NCBI GenBank assembly: GCA_903903205.1
Contig: CAIUXU010000548.1
Span: forward strand, 1-8,757
Length of the DNA: 8,757 nucleotides
Direction: 5' to 3'
Source of the DNA: an uncultured Syntrophobacterales bacterium
GTDB taxonomy: Bacteria; Desulfobacterota; Syntrophia; Syntrophales; UBA5619
Part shown: positions 1 to 6,862 of the stretch, piece by piece
Layout of the letters: each line of letters opens with the position of its first letter
How positions within the stretch are numbered: position 1 is the stretch's first letter
Position numbers and translations under genes: made by a program
The notes under the pieces: model-generated
Seen by the model: the letters and a program-made list of their open reading frames with translations, nothing else
What the model was told of the DNA's origin: nothing
Databases searched by the model: none

Positions 1-378
1 CTTCAGCAGCGGGTTGACAATCTTTGCGTAACGGGAGGCCATTTCGCCGAAGAGGTCGCTCCGGACGAGGAGCCAGTCGCGGAAGGTCCTGCCCCGCTCG
101 CCCAGGTATTTTGCCTTCGCCATCAGGTTCATTTCGGAGATGGGAACGCCGGCGGGGCAAACCGTGTCGCAGAGGCGGCAGCCCGTGCAGAGCTGGATCC
201 AGTCGTCTACGGAGACCTCGGCTGCCGAGCGGAAACGCTGCGCCCCCGGACCTGCCTGCTTCGGTCCCGGGAAACGGGGCGTCACCCGGGAGACGGGGCA
301 GACCGCCATGCAGGTCGCACAACGGACGCAGACGTCGGGGAGCTTCGTGAGCGGGGGCTGATTTTCTTTTTTCGTCAT
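1..378 (-). CDS. glpC: Anaerobic glycerol-3-phosphate dehydrogenase subunit C, N-terminal part (cut by window edge)
   Basis: This is the iron-sulfur, membrane-associated subunit that in known GlpABC complexes takes electrons from the GlpAB flavoprotein dimer to the quinone pool. Only the first 126 codons are in the window. They show two ferredoxin-like motifs: CVRCATCMAVCP at residues 17-28 and CTGCRLCDTVCP at residues 64-75, each typical for a [4Fe-4S] cluster. The stretch after the second motif (PAGVPISEMNLMAKAK) also fits GlpC. The cysteine-rich C-terminal CCG domains expected of the family would lie outside the window. The ATG overlaps the glpB stop codon by four bases (ATGA), so the two are probably translationally coupled; no strong Shine-Dalgarno sequence is visible. 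A related (Fe-S)-binding subunit such as GlcF or an LldE-type protein would look similar, but the position directly after glpA and glpB makes glpC much the best call. Confidence 0.93.
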   Translation of the reverse strand, partial: MTKKENQPPLTKLPDVCVRCATCMAVCPVSRVTPRFPGPKQAGPGAQRFRSAAEVSVDDWIQLCTGCRLCDTVCPAGVPISEMNLMAKAKYLGERGRTFRDWLLVRSDLFGEMASRYAKIVNPLLK

Positions 379-1601
379 GATGCAAGCGCCCTTTTTGCGG
401 CAAGGAAACCCGTGGCGATGTCGATCCCTTCCCGTGATTTCTCCTCAATCGCCTGGTGATGGGCCAGGATCGATCCCGCTGCCCAAACGTTTGCAAGGAC
501 AACCCGTCCCGCCGCATCGACCGGGCAAAGATCGGCGTCGGTGACGACCCCGGCGCGGTGGATCGGATGCGCCTCCGGGTCGAAGAACCGCTCCCCAAAC
601 CACTGGCCGCGTTCCCCGGGCTGGAAGACGGGAATGTTGAAAACGGGTTCGATGATCCGATCCATCTCCGCCCAGAGGCCGCCGCCCAGGAAGCGGCCGG
701 TCGCGAGAATGAAGCGATCCGCACGGTATTCGGCGACAAGCGGCGGGTTCGGGATACTGATCCCTTCGCACCAGCCATCCTTCACCATCACGCCGGATAC
801 GGAATGCCCCATCCGAAAGTCTGCCCCCTTCGCGATCAGCTCCTCCCGGAAACGGTGGAAAACTCTTGTGCCGGGAATCGACGGCGGGAGCATCGGAATT
901 TCGAATACCCGGGCGCCGGTGACGGTCTCCAGCGTTTTTAGAACCGCGGCGGGATCACGAAGGCCGAGAACCGCAGGGAGGCCGATGAACCGCTCTCCTG
1001 CCATCTGCTGACGGATCGACTCGCCGAGACGCTCCCGGAAGGAAGTATCGTCCATCAGGCGGGCGATTGCGGGCGCCGTCAGTCCCTCCATGCCGTAGCG
1101 GGGGAGCGACAGGGTCACCCCCCGGCATTTCAGGTGGAGCGACACCGTATCGCCCTGAAAATCCTTGAAGCCACGGAAGCCGACGATCAGCGTCTCGGCC
1201 GGAATCATCGCGGCGCCGGCAGCCATCGTGACCGGGATGAGCCAGGTGGGCCGCATTGTCCCTGCGCCGGTGGGGAGAAGGGAGTTCCCCCGGCCAGAGG
1301 CGGCGAAAGGGTAGGGCGGCAAAAAGAGCTCCTGGAATGCGGTGATAGCGCTTTTGATCCCCTCCCATCCCGTCCGGGCGTAGGGGTGTTTCGGGTGGGC
1401 CGCGATCCAGCGGGTAATCCCCTCTGCCATCTCCGTTCCGGGCGGGATCTCCCCGAGAATGTCAACCGTATTCCCGAAGAGGGTGAGTGCGCCCATCCCC
1501 TTGCCGACAATGAGAACCTTCGCCCCCATAGCGGTCGCCGTCCGCGCGGCCATAAGCCCGGCGAGGCCGGTCCCGATGACGATGAGGTCAAAGCGCTTCA
1601 T
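375..1601 (-). CDS. glpB: Anaerobic glycerol-3-phosphate dehydrogenase subunit B
   Basis: A 408-residue flavoprotein, close to the usual GlpB length of about 420. In the family it pairs with GlpA to oxidise sn-glycerol 3-phosphate to dihydroxyacetone phosphate under anaerobic conditions. The N-terminus carries a Rossmann dinucleotide-binding motif (VIGTGLAGLMAARTA, residues ~8-22) followed by a second strand ending in LIVGKGMGALTLF, as in GlpB. The C-terminus has the matching FAD-contact segment (NVWAAGSILAHHQAIEEKSR, then GIDIATGFLAA). The start is an ATG that overlaps the glpA stop by four bases, preceded by GGAGGAG (1606-1612) four bases upstream. The 3' end overlaps glpC by four bases in the same way, giving a tightly coupled glpA-glpB-glpC unit. 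No frameshift or missing motif is seen. Several long open frames on the opposite strand are codon-bias shadows. Confidence 0.95.
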   Translation of the reverse strand: MKRFDLIVIGTGLAGLMAARTATAMGAKVLIVGKGMGALTLFGNTVDILGEIPPGTEMAEGITRWIAAHPKHPYARTGWEGIKSAITAFQELFLPPYPFAASGRGNSLLPTGAGTMRPTWLIPVTMAAGAAMIPAETLIVGFRGFKDFQGDTVSLHLKCRGVTLSLPRYGMEGLTAPAIARLMDDTSFRERLGESIRQQMAGERFIGLPAVLGLRDPAAVLKTLETVTGARVFEIPMLPPSIPGTRVFHRFREELIAKGADFRMGHSVSGVMVKDGWCEGISIPNPPLVAEYRADRFILATGRFLGGGLWAEMDRIIEPVFNIPVFQPGERGQWFGERFFDPEAHPIHRAGVVTDADLCPVDAAGRVVLANVWAAGSILAHHQAIEEKSREGIDIATGFLAAKRALAS

Positions 1602-3211
1602 GCCTCTCCTCCGCCCAATCGGGCTGGTAAATTTCCCTCCCCCTTCGACGGGGGAGGGTTAGGGTGAAGTTCTTCGTGAGTCAGGTTGAACATTCCTTTG
1701 TAGATCGACTCGATCAGCTCCTCCTCCTTGAGGGAGGTTCCCCAAAGGACGGGGCGGATTCCCTTCCAGCGCTCTTCGAGAAAATCCTTGAGAATCCGGT
1801 TAGATCCACCGCTTACATCCGTCTTGTTTCGTTCATTGAGAAGCCCGAGCAGGCGATAGACGCAGAAGCCCCCCTGGCAGGTCCCTTTGGCGAGGCGGGT
1901 GCGGTGGAGAATATCCTGTAATTCTCGAACCTTGCCCTCTCGCAAAATCGCGTCCACCGCCTCCCGGGGGACCAGCTCGCAGTCGCAGAGGAGCTCCCCT
2001 TTGGCTGCCGGGGTCTGTCGCCTCAAGCGAAGGAGGCGGTCTTTGAGTGTGTGGCCCTGGCCGGCGCCGGGGAGACGTTGAGTGTGGGTCGAGCAGGGGA
2101 CATGCAGCCCCATCCGTTCGCAAATGAAATCGACCGTTTTTTCCGCCATCAGCCGGTAGGTCATCAATTTCCCGCCGGTGATCGTGACAAGCCCCGCAGG
2201 GCCGCTGAAGCTCCCGTGGTCGATCAGCGCGAAGCCGCGGCTGATGGTCCGGTCATCGGAGTTCTCCTCCGATTGCAGGAGCGGGCGAACGCCGGCGTAG
2301 GCCCTCGTGAAGCGCTCCCCCTTCAGGTCGGGGATCATCCGGGAGAGCTCGTCAACCAGGAAGGTGACCTCTTCGGGGGTAACCTCGTAGCGCTCCAGAT
2401 CCTCCACCCGCATGGAGGTGGTGCCGAGGATGGAAACGGTGTCGTTGGGGACGATGATGTCGCCGTTGGCCGAGGGGCGACAGCGGTTGAGGACCCGCTC
2501 GCTCAGGCGGGTGTTGGTGATCAGCATGGAGCCCTTGGAGAGGGCGAGGCCGATTTGAAGGCCGGCCATGCGGAGGATATGGTTGGCCCAGGCGCCGGTC
2601 GCGTTGACCACCCAGGCCGCGCCGATGGCAAACGCCTCGTCGGTGATCCGGTCGCGGACATGGACCCCGGTAATCCGGAGTCCGTCGCGGATCAGGCTGG
2701 TGACCTCCGTGTGAATCAGAATACGCGCCCCGCGGGACTCGGCGTCCCGGGCGTTTTCAACGACAAGTGTGAACGGGTCGATCGCCCCGTCGGGAACCTG
2801 GACGGCGCCGATGATCCGGGGATTCAGACGGGGTTCCATTGCCAGCGCTTCCCGGGGAGAGAGCGGCAGGGTGTCGATTCCCGCCGCCCCACACGCCCGG
2901 ATGAAGTCCGCCCGGTACTCCGGGCCGTCTTCCGGAAGGGAGACGAACAGGCCCTCCGTGGGCTGGATGCAGTGGGGGGCAATCCGCCGGAGGATGCGGT
3001 TTTCGGTAATGCACTCCCGCGCCGCGTCGGGGTCGTTGACCGCGTAGCGACCGCCGCTGTGGAGGAGCCCCTGGTTACGGCCGGAGGCGCCGGAGGTAAA
3101 ATCCCCCTTTTCAACAAGCAACGAAGGGATTCCGCGCAGGGCCAAGTCGCGTGCGATGCCGGTCCCGGTCGCGCCGCCGCCGATGATCAGTACTTCCGTT
3201 TTCAGGTCCAT
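1598..3211 (-). CDS. glpA: Anaerobic glycerol-3-phosphate dehydrogenase subunit A
   Basis: Catalytic FAD subunit of the anaerobic G3P dehydrogenase, 537 residues from the chosen ATG (E. coli GlpA is about 540). Domains: an FAD motif GGGATGTGIARDLALRG at residues ~11-27; the DAO-type segment SGASGRNQGLLHSGGRYA near residue 40; a second FAD segment ITGGKLMTYRLMAEKTVDFI; and a C-terminal BFD-like [2Fe-2S] domain with C409-x-C411 and C445-x4-C450. The Cys pairs separate GlpA from aerobic GlpD. An alternative GTG at 3232 would add seven residues (MNRPWKS) but has no ribosome site; the ATG at 3211 has GGAA six bases upstream and starts just before the Rossmann strand. The last ~22 residues (from HPNPPPSKGEG onward) are encoded by a dispersed palindromic repeat and look added rather than ancestral. 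First gene of the glpABC operon. Confidence 0.95.
   Translation of the reverse strand: MDLKTEVLIIGGGATGTGIARDLALRGIPSLLVEKGDFTSGASGRNQGLLHSGGRYAVNDPDAARECITENRILRRIAPHCIQPTEGLFVSLPEDGPEYRADFIRACGAAGIDTLPLSPREALAMEPRLNPRIIGAVQVPDGAIDPFTLVVENARDAESRGARILIHTEVTSLIRDGLRITGVHVRDRITDEAFAIGAAWVVNATGAWANHILRMAGLQIGLALSKGSMLITNTRLSERVLNRCRPSANGDIIVPNDTVSILGTTSMRVEDLERYEVTPEEVTFLVDELSRMIPDLKGERFTRAYAGVRPLLQSEENSDDRTISRGFALIDHGSFSGPAGLVTITGGKLMTYRLMAEKTVDFICERMGLHVPCSTHTQRLPGAGQGHTLKDRLLRLRRQTPAAKGELLCDCELVPREAVDAILREGKVRELQDILHRTRLAKGTCQGGFCVYRLLGLLNERNKTDVSGGSNRILKDFLEERWKGIRPVLWGTSLKEEELIESIYKGMFNLTHEELHPNPPPSKGEGNLPARLGGGEA
1635..1658. repeat. Dispersed palindromic repeat (9-bp arms) inside the 3' end of glpA
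   Basis: CCCTCCCCC (1635-1643) and GGGGGAGGG (1650-1658) form a perfect 9-bp inverted repeat around a 6-base loop TTCGAC. The flanks (AAATTT on one side, TTAGGGTG on the other) are part of the commonly seen form of this repeat in many proteobacterial genomes, which I recognise from general knowledge and not from a search. Here it sits inside the glpA reading frame, just upstream of the glpB ribosome binding site, and is translated in GlpA as PNPPPSKGEGN. Confidence 0.8.
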
Positions 3212-3252
3212 AGATTTCCAGGGGCGGTTCACTTTGTCTGGATGAATATAAA

Positions 3253-3265
3253 ATATCGATGATAT
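3253..3265. promoter_or_regulatory. Small palindrome between the glpA promoter and start, possible operator
   Basis: ATATC-GAT-GATAT is a perfect 5-3-5 inverted repeat in an AT-rich patch, located downstream of the predicted glpA -10 box and upstream of the start codon. A repressor bound here would block glpABC transcription. No regulator is encoded in the window, and so short a palindrome in AT-rich DNA can occur by chance. Confidence 0.25.
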
Positions 3266-3282
3266 CCAATGCTTGCGGAAAA

Positions 3283-3311
3283 GTGCTAACAGGAATTCAC
3301 GGGATTGTCAA
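3283..3311 (-). promoter_or_regulatory. Probable sigma70-type promoter for glpABC
   Basis: On the minus strand a perfect -35 box TTGACA (plus-strand 3306-3311) is followed by a 17-base spacer and TAGCAC (3283-3288) as a weaker -10 box. This lies about 70 bases upstream of the glpA ATG and points into the operon. The -35 match and ideal spacing are good evidence. The -10 matches the consensus at only three of six positions, so an activator may be needed. Confidence 0.55.
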
Positions 3312-3352
3312 GCCAAATGCGAACCCGGGCGGAGGATGGATGCTGTTGTCTC

Positions 3353-3391
3353 TGGCAATCGCATTGTCCTTGCGGTTGCTCCGAATAAATG
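3353..3391 (+). promoter_or_regulatory. Candidate promoter region for the tctBA operon (weak)
   Basis: Two overlapping weak candidates exist. TGGCAATCGCATTGT (3353-3367) resembles a sigma54 -24/-12 element (TGGCA, then TTG with correct spacing), but the highly conserved -12 GC reads GT. TTGTCC (3364-3369), a 16-base spacer and TAAATG (3386-3391) resemble a poor sigma70 promoter. Either would place the three leader stem-loops in the transcript. Neither is strong enough to choose. Confidence 0.25.
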
Positions 3392-3416
3392 CTACAGCAC
3401 CGCCAGTCATTTTTGC

Positions 3417-3471
3417 CCACCCTGGCGAGTCCGGGGTGGATAATTCCCGATCTGCCGCAGCAATGGCGGAT
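3417..3471 (+). promoter_or_regulatory. Two tandem stem-loops in the tctB leader
   Basis: Stem-loop 1: CCACCCTGG (3417-3425) pairs with CCGGGGTGG (3431-3439) over a 5-base loop, with a single G-U wobble in the plus-strand RNA. Stem-loop 2: ATCTGCC (3450-3456) pairs with GGCGGAT (3465-3471) over an 8-base loop, again with one G-U wobble. Neither is followed by a T-run, so they are not classical terminators. They precede a third hairpin next to the ribosome site and may form a structured 5' leader. Confidence 0.45.
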
Positions 3472-3477
3472 TGGAGC

Positions 3478-3521
3478 CTCAGGAGGTAAAAGCCCCCTGA
3501 GAACTCTGCACATCAGGAGGT
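3478..3521 (+). promoter_or_regulatory. Possible translational switch at the tctB ribosome binding site
   Basis: TCAGGAGGT occurs twice exactly, at 3479-3487 and at 3513-3521; the second copy contains the true tctB Shine-Dalgarno AGGAGG (3515-3520). Between them CCCCCTGA(G) (3493-3501) can pair with either copy, with one A-C mismatch in each case. Pairing with the first copy (6-base loop TAAAAG, 9-bp arm) leaves the ribosome site free; pairing with the second copy buries it. The upstream copy has no plausible gene of its own to serve. This is a structural prediction made by eye. Confidence 0.4.
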
Positions 3522-3525
3522 GGTT

Positions 3526-3990
3526 GTGAAGACACAAAGAGCAGCCGATATTGTTGTGGGTTGCGGCATCGCCGTGTTCGGCGTTTTCATCCTGTTGGCG
3601 TCCATATCGATCACGGGGGGGGCCGCACATCGCCTGCCTCCCCGAACCTTTCCGATGATCGTCGGTGTTCTGCTTCTGCTCTGCGGAAGCGGACTGGCCC
3701 TGAAGTCCTGGAGCATACGGGGGGCCGATTTCGCCATTGACTGGCCGGACAGGGAGGGGGTTCGGACGATTTCGGTCACCCTTGCGAGCCTTGCGTGCTA
3801 CATCGCTCTTATGAGCCCGCTCGGTTTGCCGCTTGCCACGTTTTTCTACCTCGTTTTTTCCATCTGGTACCTGAAACGGTCGAAATGGCTGACGGCGATT
3901 GTGATCAGCCTGATCACCGCGCTCATCTCGCATTATCTGTTTATCCGCCTGCTGGGGCTCTCTTTTCCCGCGGGTTTACTGTTTGAATAG
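3526..3990 (+). CDS. tctB: Tripartite tricarboxylate transporter, small membrane subunit TctB
   Basis: Small integral membrane subunit of a TTT transporter, 154 residues, a normal length for TctB. It shows four hydrophobic segments: residues ~8-28 (DIVVGCGIAVFGVFILLA), ~40-60 (FPMIVGVLLLLCGSGLAL), ~83-112 (ISVTLASLACYIAL and PLATFFYLVFSIWYL) and ~118-150 (AIVISLITALISHYLFI). The loop HRLPPRTFPMIVG after the first segment is typical of the family. I chose GTG at 3526 because AGGAGG (3515-3520) sits five bases upstream; the in-frame GTG at 3520 overlaps that site and cannot be used with it. tctA follows after nine bases. TctB sequences diverge widely, so the adjacent tctA adds much of the confidence. 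First gene of the plus-strand cassette. Confidence 0.88.
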   Translation: MKTQRAADIVVGCGIAVFGVFILLASISITGGAAHRLPPRTFPMIVGVLLLLCGSGLALKSWSIRGADFAIDWPDREGVRTISVTLASLACYIALMSPLGLPLATFFYLVFSIWYLKRSKWLTAIVISLITALISHYLFIRLLGLSFPAGLLFE

Positions 3991-3999
3991 GAGGACGTT

Positions 4000-5511
4000 A
4001 TGGGTTTTTCCTTTGACTATCTCTTCCAGGGGTTTGCGATCGCCTTGACGTGGCAGAATCTTTTATGGGCTTTGGTGGGCTGCTTCATCGGGACGCTGGT
4101 TGGAGTGCTCCCCGGCATCGGTCCGGTCTCCGGGATTGCGATACTGCTTCCGCTGACAACGGTCCTTCCTGCGACTTCGGCGATCATCATGATGGCGGCG
4201 ATCTACTACGGCGCCATGTACGGGGGATCGACGACGGCGATCGTTGTCAATATCCCCGGAGAGGCCTCCTCCGTCCCGACGGCGATGGACGGCTACGAGA
4301 TGGCCAAGCAGGGAAAGGCTGGGCCGGCCCTGGCCATCTCGGCCATCGGTTCTTTTGTCGCGGGAACGATCAGTGTTATAGCGCTGACCTTCTTTGCCCC
4401 GATACTGGCCGACTTTGCCGTGGTCTTCGGCCCACCGGAGTATTTCGCGCTGATGTTCATGGGCTTAAGTCTCGTCATCAGCCTCTCGGGCCGCGCGCTG
4501 CTCAAAGGGGTGATCTCCATGTCCCTCGGCCTCACGGCCGCCCTGATCGGTCAGGACCCGCTCACCGGGGCTGCCCGGCTTACCTTCGGGACCTCGACCC
4601 TGAATGCCGGGGTGGATTTCATCAGCGTGATCGTAGGCCTCTTCGCGATCAGCGAGGTGATGATCAATGTGGAGCAGCGGATCACCGCCATTAATACGAT
4701 GAAAATCGACAACTGGATGCCGACCTGGGCAGATATCAAGCAGTGTACGGGGACGATGATTCGGGCTACGGGGGTTGGTTTCTTCCTGGGTCTTCTCCCC
4801 GGATGCGCCCCGTCGGTCACGACGTTTGTGGCCTACGATCTCGAAAAAAGGGTCTCCAAGCACCCCGAGCGGTTTGGCCACGGGGCGATCGAGGGGGTCT
4901 GCGCCCCGGAATCGGCGAACAACGCCACCTCCACCGCCGGATTCATCCCGCTCTTCTCGTTTGGGCTTCCCACGGCGCCGTCGATGGCCGTTTTGCTCGG
5001 GGGGCTGATGATGTACGGTCTCCAGCCCGGACCGATGCTGTTCCAGACGAACCCGCAGTTCGTCTGGGCGGTGATCGCCAGCATGTATATCGGCAACGTG
5101 ATGCTGCTGGTCCTCAACCTGCCGCTGGTCGGGATGTGGGCCAAGATCTGCAGAATCCCCTTCTATATCCTGGGGCCGATCATCGTCTTTTGTGCCATGA
5201 TCGGGACCTACAGCATCCGTTTCCAGGGCTTCGATGTATGGGTGATGCTTCTTTTCGGCGTGATCGGATATTTCATGCGGAAGCTCGGATTTCCCGTTGC
5301 CCCGATGGTCCTGGCGAGCGTGCTTGCGCAAATGCTGGAGACGGCGCTGGGGCAGTCCCTGCTCATTTCGCAGGGGTCGCCGCTGATCTTTTTCACCCGC
5401 CCCATTTCGGCGATCTTCATGGTGCTTGCGCTCCTCTCTATCGGCCGCGGGATCTGGTCTCAGGTAAAGGCCAAAGCACCCGAAGTTGTCAAGGATGACG
5501 CGGAGTATTGA
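4000..5511 (+). CDS. tctA: Tripartite tricarboxylate transporter, large membrane subunit TctA
   Basis: Large permease subunit of a TTT transporter, 503 residues, the usual size. TctA with TctB carries the solute delivered by TctC across the inner membrane, driven by an ion gradient in characterised members. Family signatures are clear: VGVLPGIGP at residues ~34-42, YYGAMYGGSTTAIVVNIPGE at 69-88, and the second-half counterpart GLLPGCAPSVTTF at 264-276 followed by GVCAPESANNATSTAGFIPL and LFSFGLPTAPSMA. The two LPG motifs reflect the internal duplication of the family. Most of the chain is hydrophobic, consistent with about a dozen membrane segments. AGGAGGA (3989-3995) gives a good ribosome site five bases before the ATG and overlaps the tctB stop, indicating coupling. 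The 76-base gap after it has no promoter that I can recognise, so the downstream hydro-lyase genes are probably co-transcribed. Confidence 0.97.
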   Translation: MGFSFDYLFQGFAIALTWQNLLWALVGCFIGTLVGVLPGIGPVSGIAILLPLTTVLPATSAIIMMAAIYYGAMYGGSTTAIVVNIPGEASSVPTAMDGYEMAKQGKAGPALAISAIGSFVAGTISVIALTFFAPILADFAVVFGPPEYFALMFMGLSLVISLSGRALLKGVISMSLGLTAALIGQDPLTGAARLTFGTSTLNAGVDFISVIVGLFAISEVMINVEQRITAINTMKIDNWMPTWADIKQCTGTMIRATGVGFFLGLLPGCAPSVTTFVAYDLEKRVSKHPERFGHGAIEGVCAPESANNATSTAGFIPLFSFGLPTAPSMAVLLGGLMMYGLQPGPMLFQTNPQFVWAVIASMYIGNVMLLVLNLPLVGMWAKICRIPFYILGPIIVFCAMIGTYSIRFQGFDVWVMLLFGVIGYFMRKLGFPVAPMVLASVLAQMLETALGQSLLISQGSPLIFFTRPISAIFMVLALLSIGRGIWSQVKAKAPEVVKDDAEY

Positions 5512-5527
5512 TGCTTTCGGAATATGA

Positions 5528-5541
5528 GCGGGCCTTCCCGC
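5528..5541 (+). other. Small intergenic stem-loop between tctA and the hydro-lyase genes
   Basis: GCGGG (5528-5532) and CCCGC (5537-5541) form a 5-bp stem with a CCTT loop just after the tctA stop. No T-run follows, so transcription should read through. It could mark an RNA-processing or stability point. The 76-base gap otherwise contains only the GAGGAGA ribosome site for the next gene. Confidence 0.3.
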
Positions 5542-5587
5542 CTGGGACAGCATGAAGGAGAATGGTTTGAAATGAGGAGAAAAATTC

Positions 5588-6862
5588 GTGCATGCCGTTG
5601 AGAAGATCCTGGCAAGGGCCGCCGGAAGAGAGGAAGTAACCACCGGGGAGATTGTCAATTGCACCGTGGATCTTGCCGGTATCAATGACCTCTATCTGCA
5701 GACGCTGCGTTCTTTTGCCGAGATGGGCGGACAGAAGGTGTATGACCCCGGGAAAGTGGTCATGTTTCTCGACCATTTTGCCCCCGCCTCGACGATCACC
5801 CAGGCCGACAACCAGAAGCAGTTCCGTACGTTCTGCCGGGAGCAGGGGATCGATCTCCTGATGGACATCGATCAAGGTGTCTGTCACCAGGTTCTGACGG
5901 ACAAAGGGCTGGTCCGTCCGGGGATGCTGGTGGTGGTTACGGACTCCCATACCACGACCCACGGCGCTTTCGGGGCTTTTGGAACCGGCGTGGGCGCCAC
6001 CGATCTGGCAATTATTTTGATGACGGGACAGTTGTGGTTCCGGGTGCCGGAAGTGATTCGGATTAATCTGAAGGGAACCCTCGGCCCCGGTGTGTATGCG
6101 AAGGATGTGATCCTCAAGGTGATCGGAACTTTGGGCGCCGATTACGGTGTTTACCGGGCGGTGGAGCTGGCCGGTCCCCTCCTGGAAGGGCTCGGTGTGT
6201 CAGAGCGGATGACTCTATGCAACATGACGACGGAGATGGGCGCAAAAACGGCCTATATCCAGCCTGATCAAGTCACTTTCGACTTCCTGCAGAACAAAAA
6301 GGTGAATCTGGAATCTCCCGGTGTGACCACCGATCCCGGCTATCGTTACACTGCGGAGCATACCTTCGACGTAACAGGTCTCAAACCGCAACTCGCCGTT
6401 CCCCACAGTGTGGATAATGTCTCGGACATCACAGCCTATCTGGGCAGGCCGATCGACCAGGCCTATCTGGGTACCTGCACCGGCGGTCGGGTGGAGGATC
6501 TGGCGGTTGCCGCCCGGATCCTGAAGGGGAAGCACGTCCACCCCGGGACACGGTTTGTCGTGGTTCCCGCATCCAAGGGGGTCTTTCTGGAGGCGATGGC
6601 CAAGGGGTATATTCAAACCCTGGTTTCGGCCGGCGCAACCTTCGTTACCCCCAGTTGCGCCGCCTGCCTCGGAACGCACCAGGGGATATTGGCCGCGGGC
6701 GAGACCTGCATCACGGCTTCGAGCCGCAACTTTCCGGGCCGCATGGGAGATGCCGGGGCCGAGATCTTCGTCGCATCGCCGGCATCGGTCGCCGCCGCTG
6801 CGCTGGAGGGGAAAATTGCCGATCCGGCGCAATACCTGGGGCAGAAAGAGGCAGAAAGATGA
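5588..6862 (+). CDS. LeuC/homoaconitase-family hydro-lyase, large (Fe-S) subunit
   Basis: Aconitase-superfamily large subunit, 424 residues, the length of the shorter 'type II' LeuC/HacA proteins found in archaea and many anaerobes. Enzymes of this family isomerise or (de)hydrate hydroxy-dicarboxylic or tricarboxylic acids (3-isopropylmalate, homocitrate, citramalate, 2,3-dimethylmalate) with a [4Fe-4S] cluster. The three cluster cysteines are C297 (GTCTGGR), C357 and C360 (PSCAACLG), with the 60- and 3-residue spacing seen in LeuC. The active-site segment DSHTTTHGAFGAFGTGVG begins at residue 119, and DHFAPAST follows an N-terminal EKILARAAG typical of the group. The start is a GTG with GAGGAGA (5574-5580) seven bases upstream. 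The gene overlaps the small subunit by four bases. No leucine-biosynthesis genes are adjacent; the flanking transporter genes point to catabolism of an imported acid. Family is certain, substrate is not. Confidence 0.94.
   Translation: MHAVEKILARAAGREEVTTGEIVNCTVDLAGINDLYLQTLRSFAEMGGQKVYDPGKVVMFLDHFAPASTITQADNQKQFRTFCREQGIDLLMDIDQGVCHQVLTDKGLVRPGMLVVVTDSHTTTHGAFGAFGTGVGATDLAIILMTGQLWFRVPEVIRINLKGTLGPGVYAKDVILKVIGTLGADYGVYRAVELAGPLLEGLGVSERMTLCNMTTEMGAKTAYIQPDQVTFDFLQNKKVNLESPGVTTDPGYRYTAEHTFDVTGLKPQLAVPHSVDNVSDITAYLGRPIDQAYLGTCTGGRVEDLAVAARILKGKHVHPGTRFVVVPASKGVFLEAMAKGYIQTLVSAGATFVTPSCAACLGTHQGILAAGETCITASSRNFPGRMGDAGAEIFVASPASVAAAALEGKIADPAQYLGQKEAER

Noticed and set aside
2051..3262. 403-codon open frame on the plus strand opposite glpA
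   Set aside because: It is wholly antisense to a clear glpA, has low-complexity Gly/Ala/Arg/Asp-rich composition with no recognisable motif, and lacks a ribosome site. It arises from GC-rich codon bias.
3259..3489. 76-codon open frame in the divergent intergenic region (with a hydrophobic stretch MLLSLAIALSLRLL)
   Set aside because: No ribosome site precedes its ATG, it overlaps the glpABC promoter and the leader hairpins, and the sequence is not recognisable. A small membrane peptide cannot be fully excluded but is not supported.
5562..5601. Tiny frames ATG GTT TGA and a 9-codon ATGAGGAGA... frame just before the LeuC-like gene, considered as leader peptides
   Set aside because: They coincide with the ribosome-site sequence, show no run of regulatory codons, and no attenuator structure follows.
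4465..5685. 406-codon open frame on the minus strand opposite tctA
   Set aside because: It is antisense to tctA and the start of the hydro-lyase gene, rich in Arg, His, Pro and Asp, and has no domain signature; a shadow frame.
6655..6858. Longer start for the LeuD-like gene (open frame extends upstream)
   Set aside because: The extension lies inside the large-subunit gene in another frame, and the ATG at 6859 starts exactly where LeuD homology begins, with a classic ATGA overlap.
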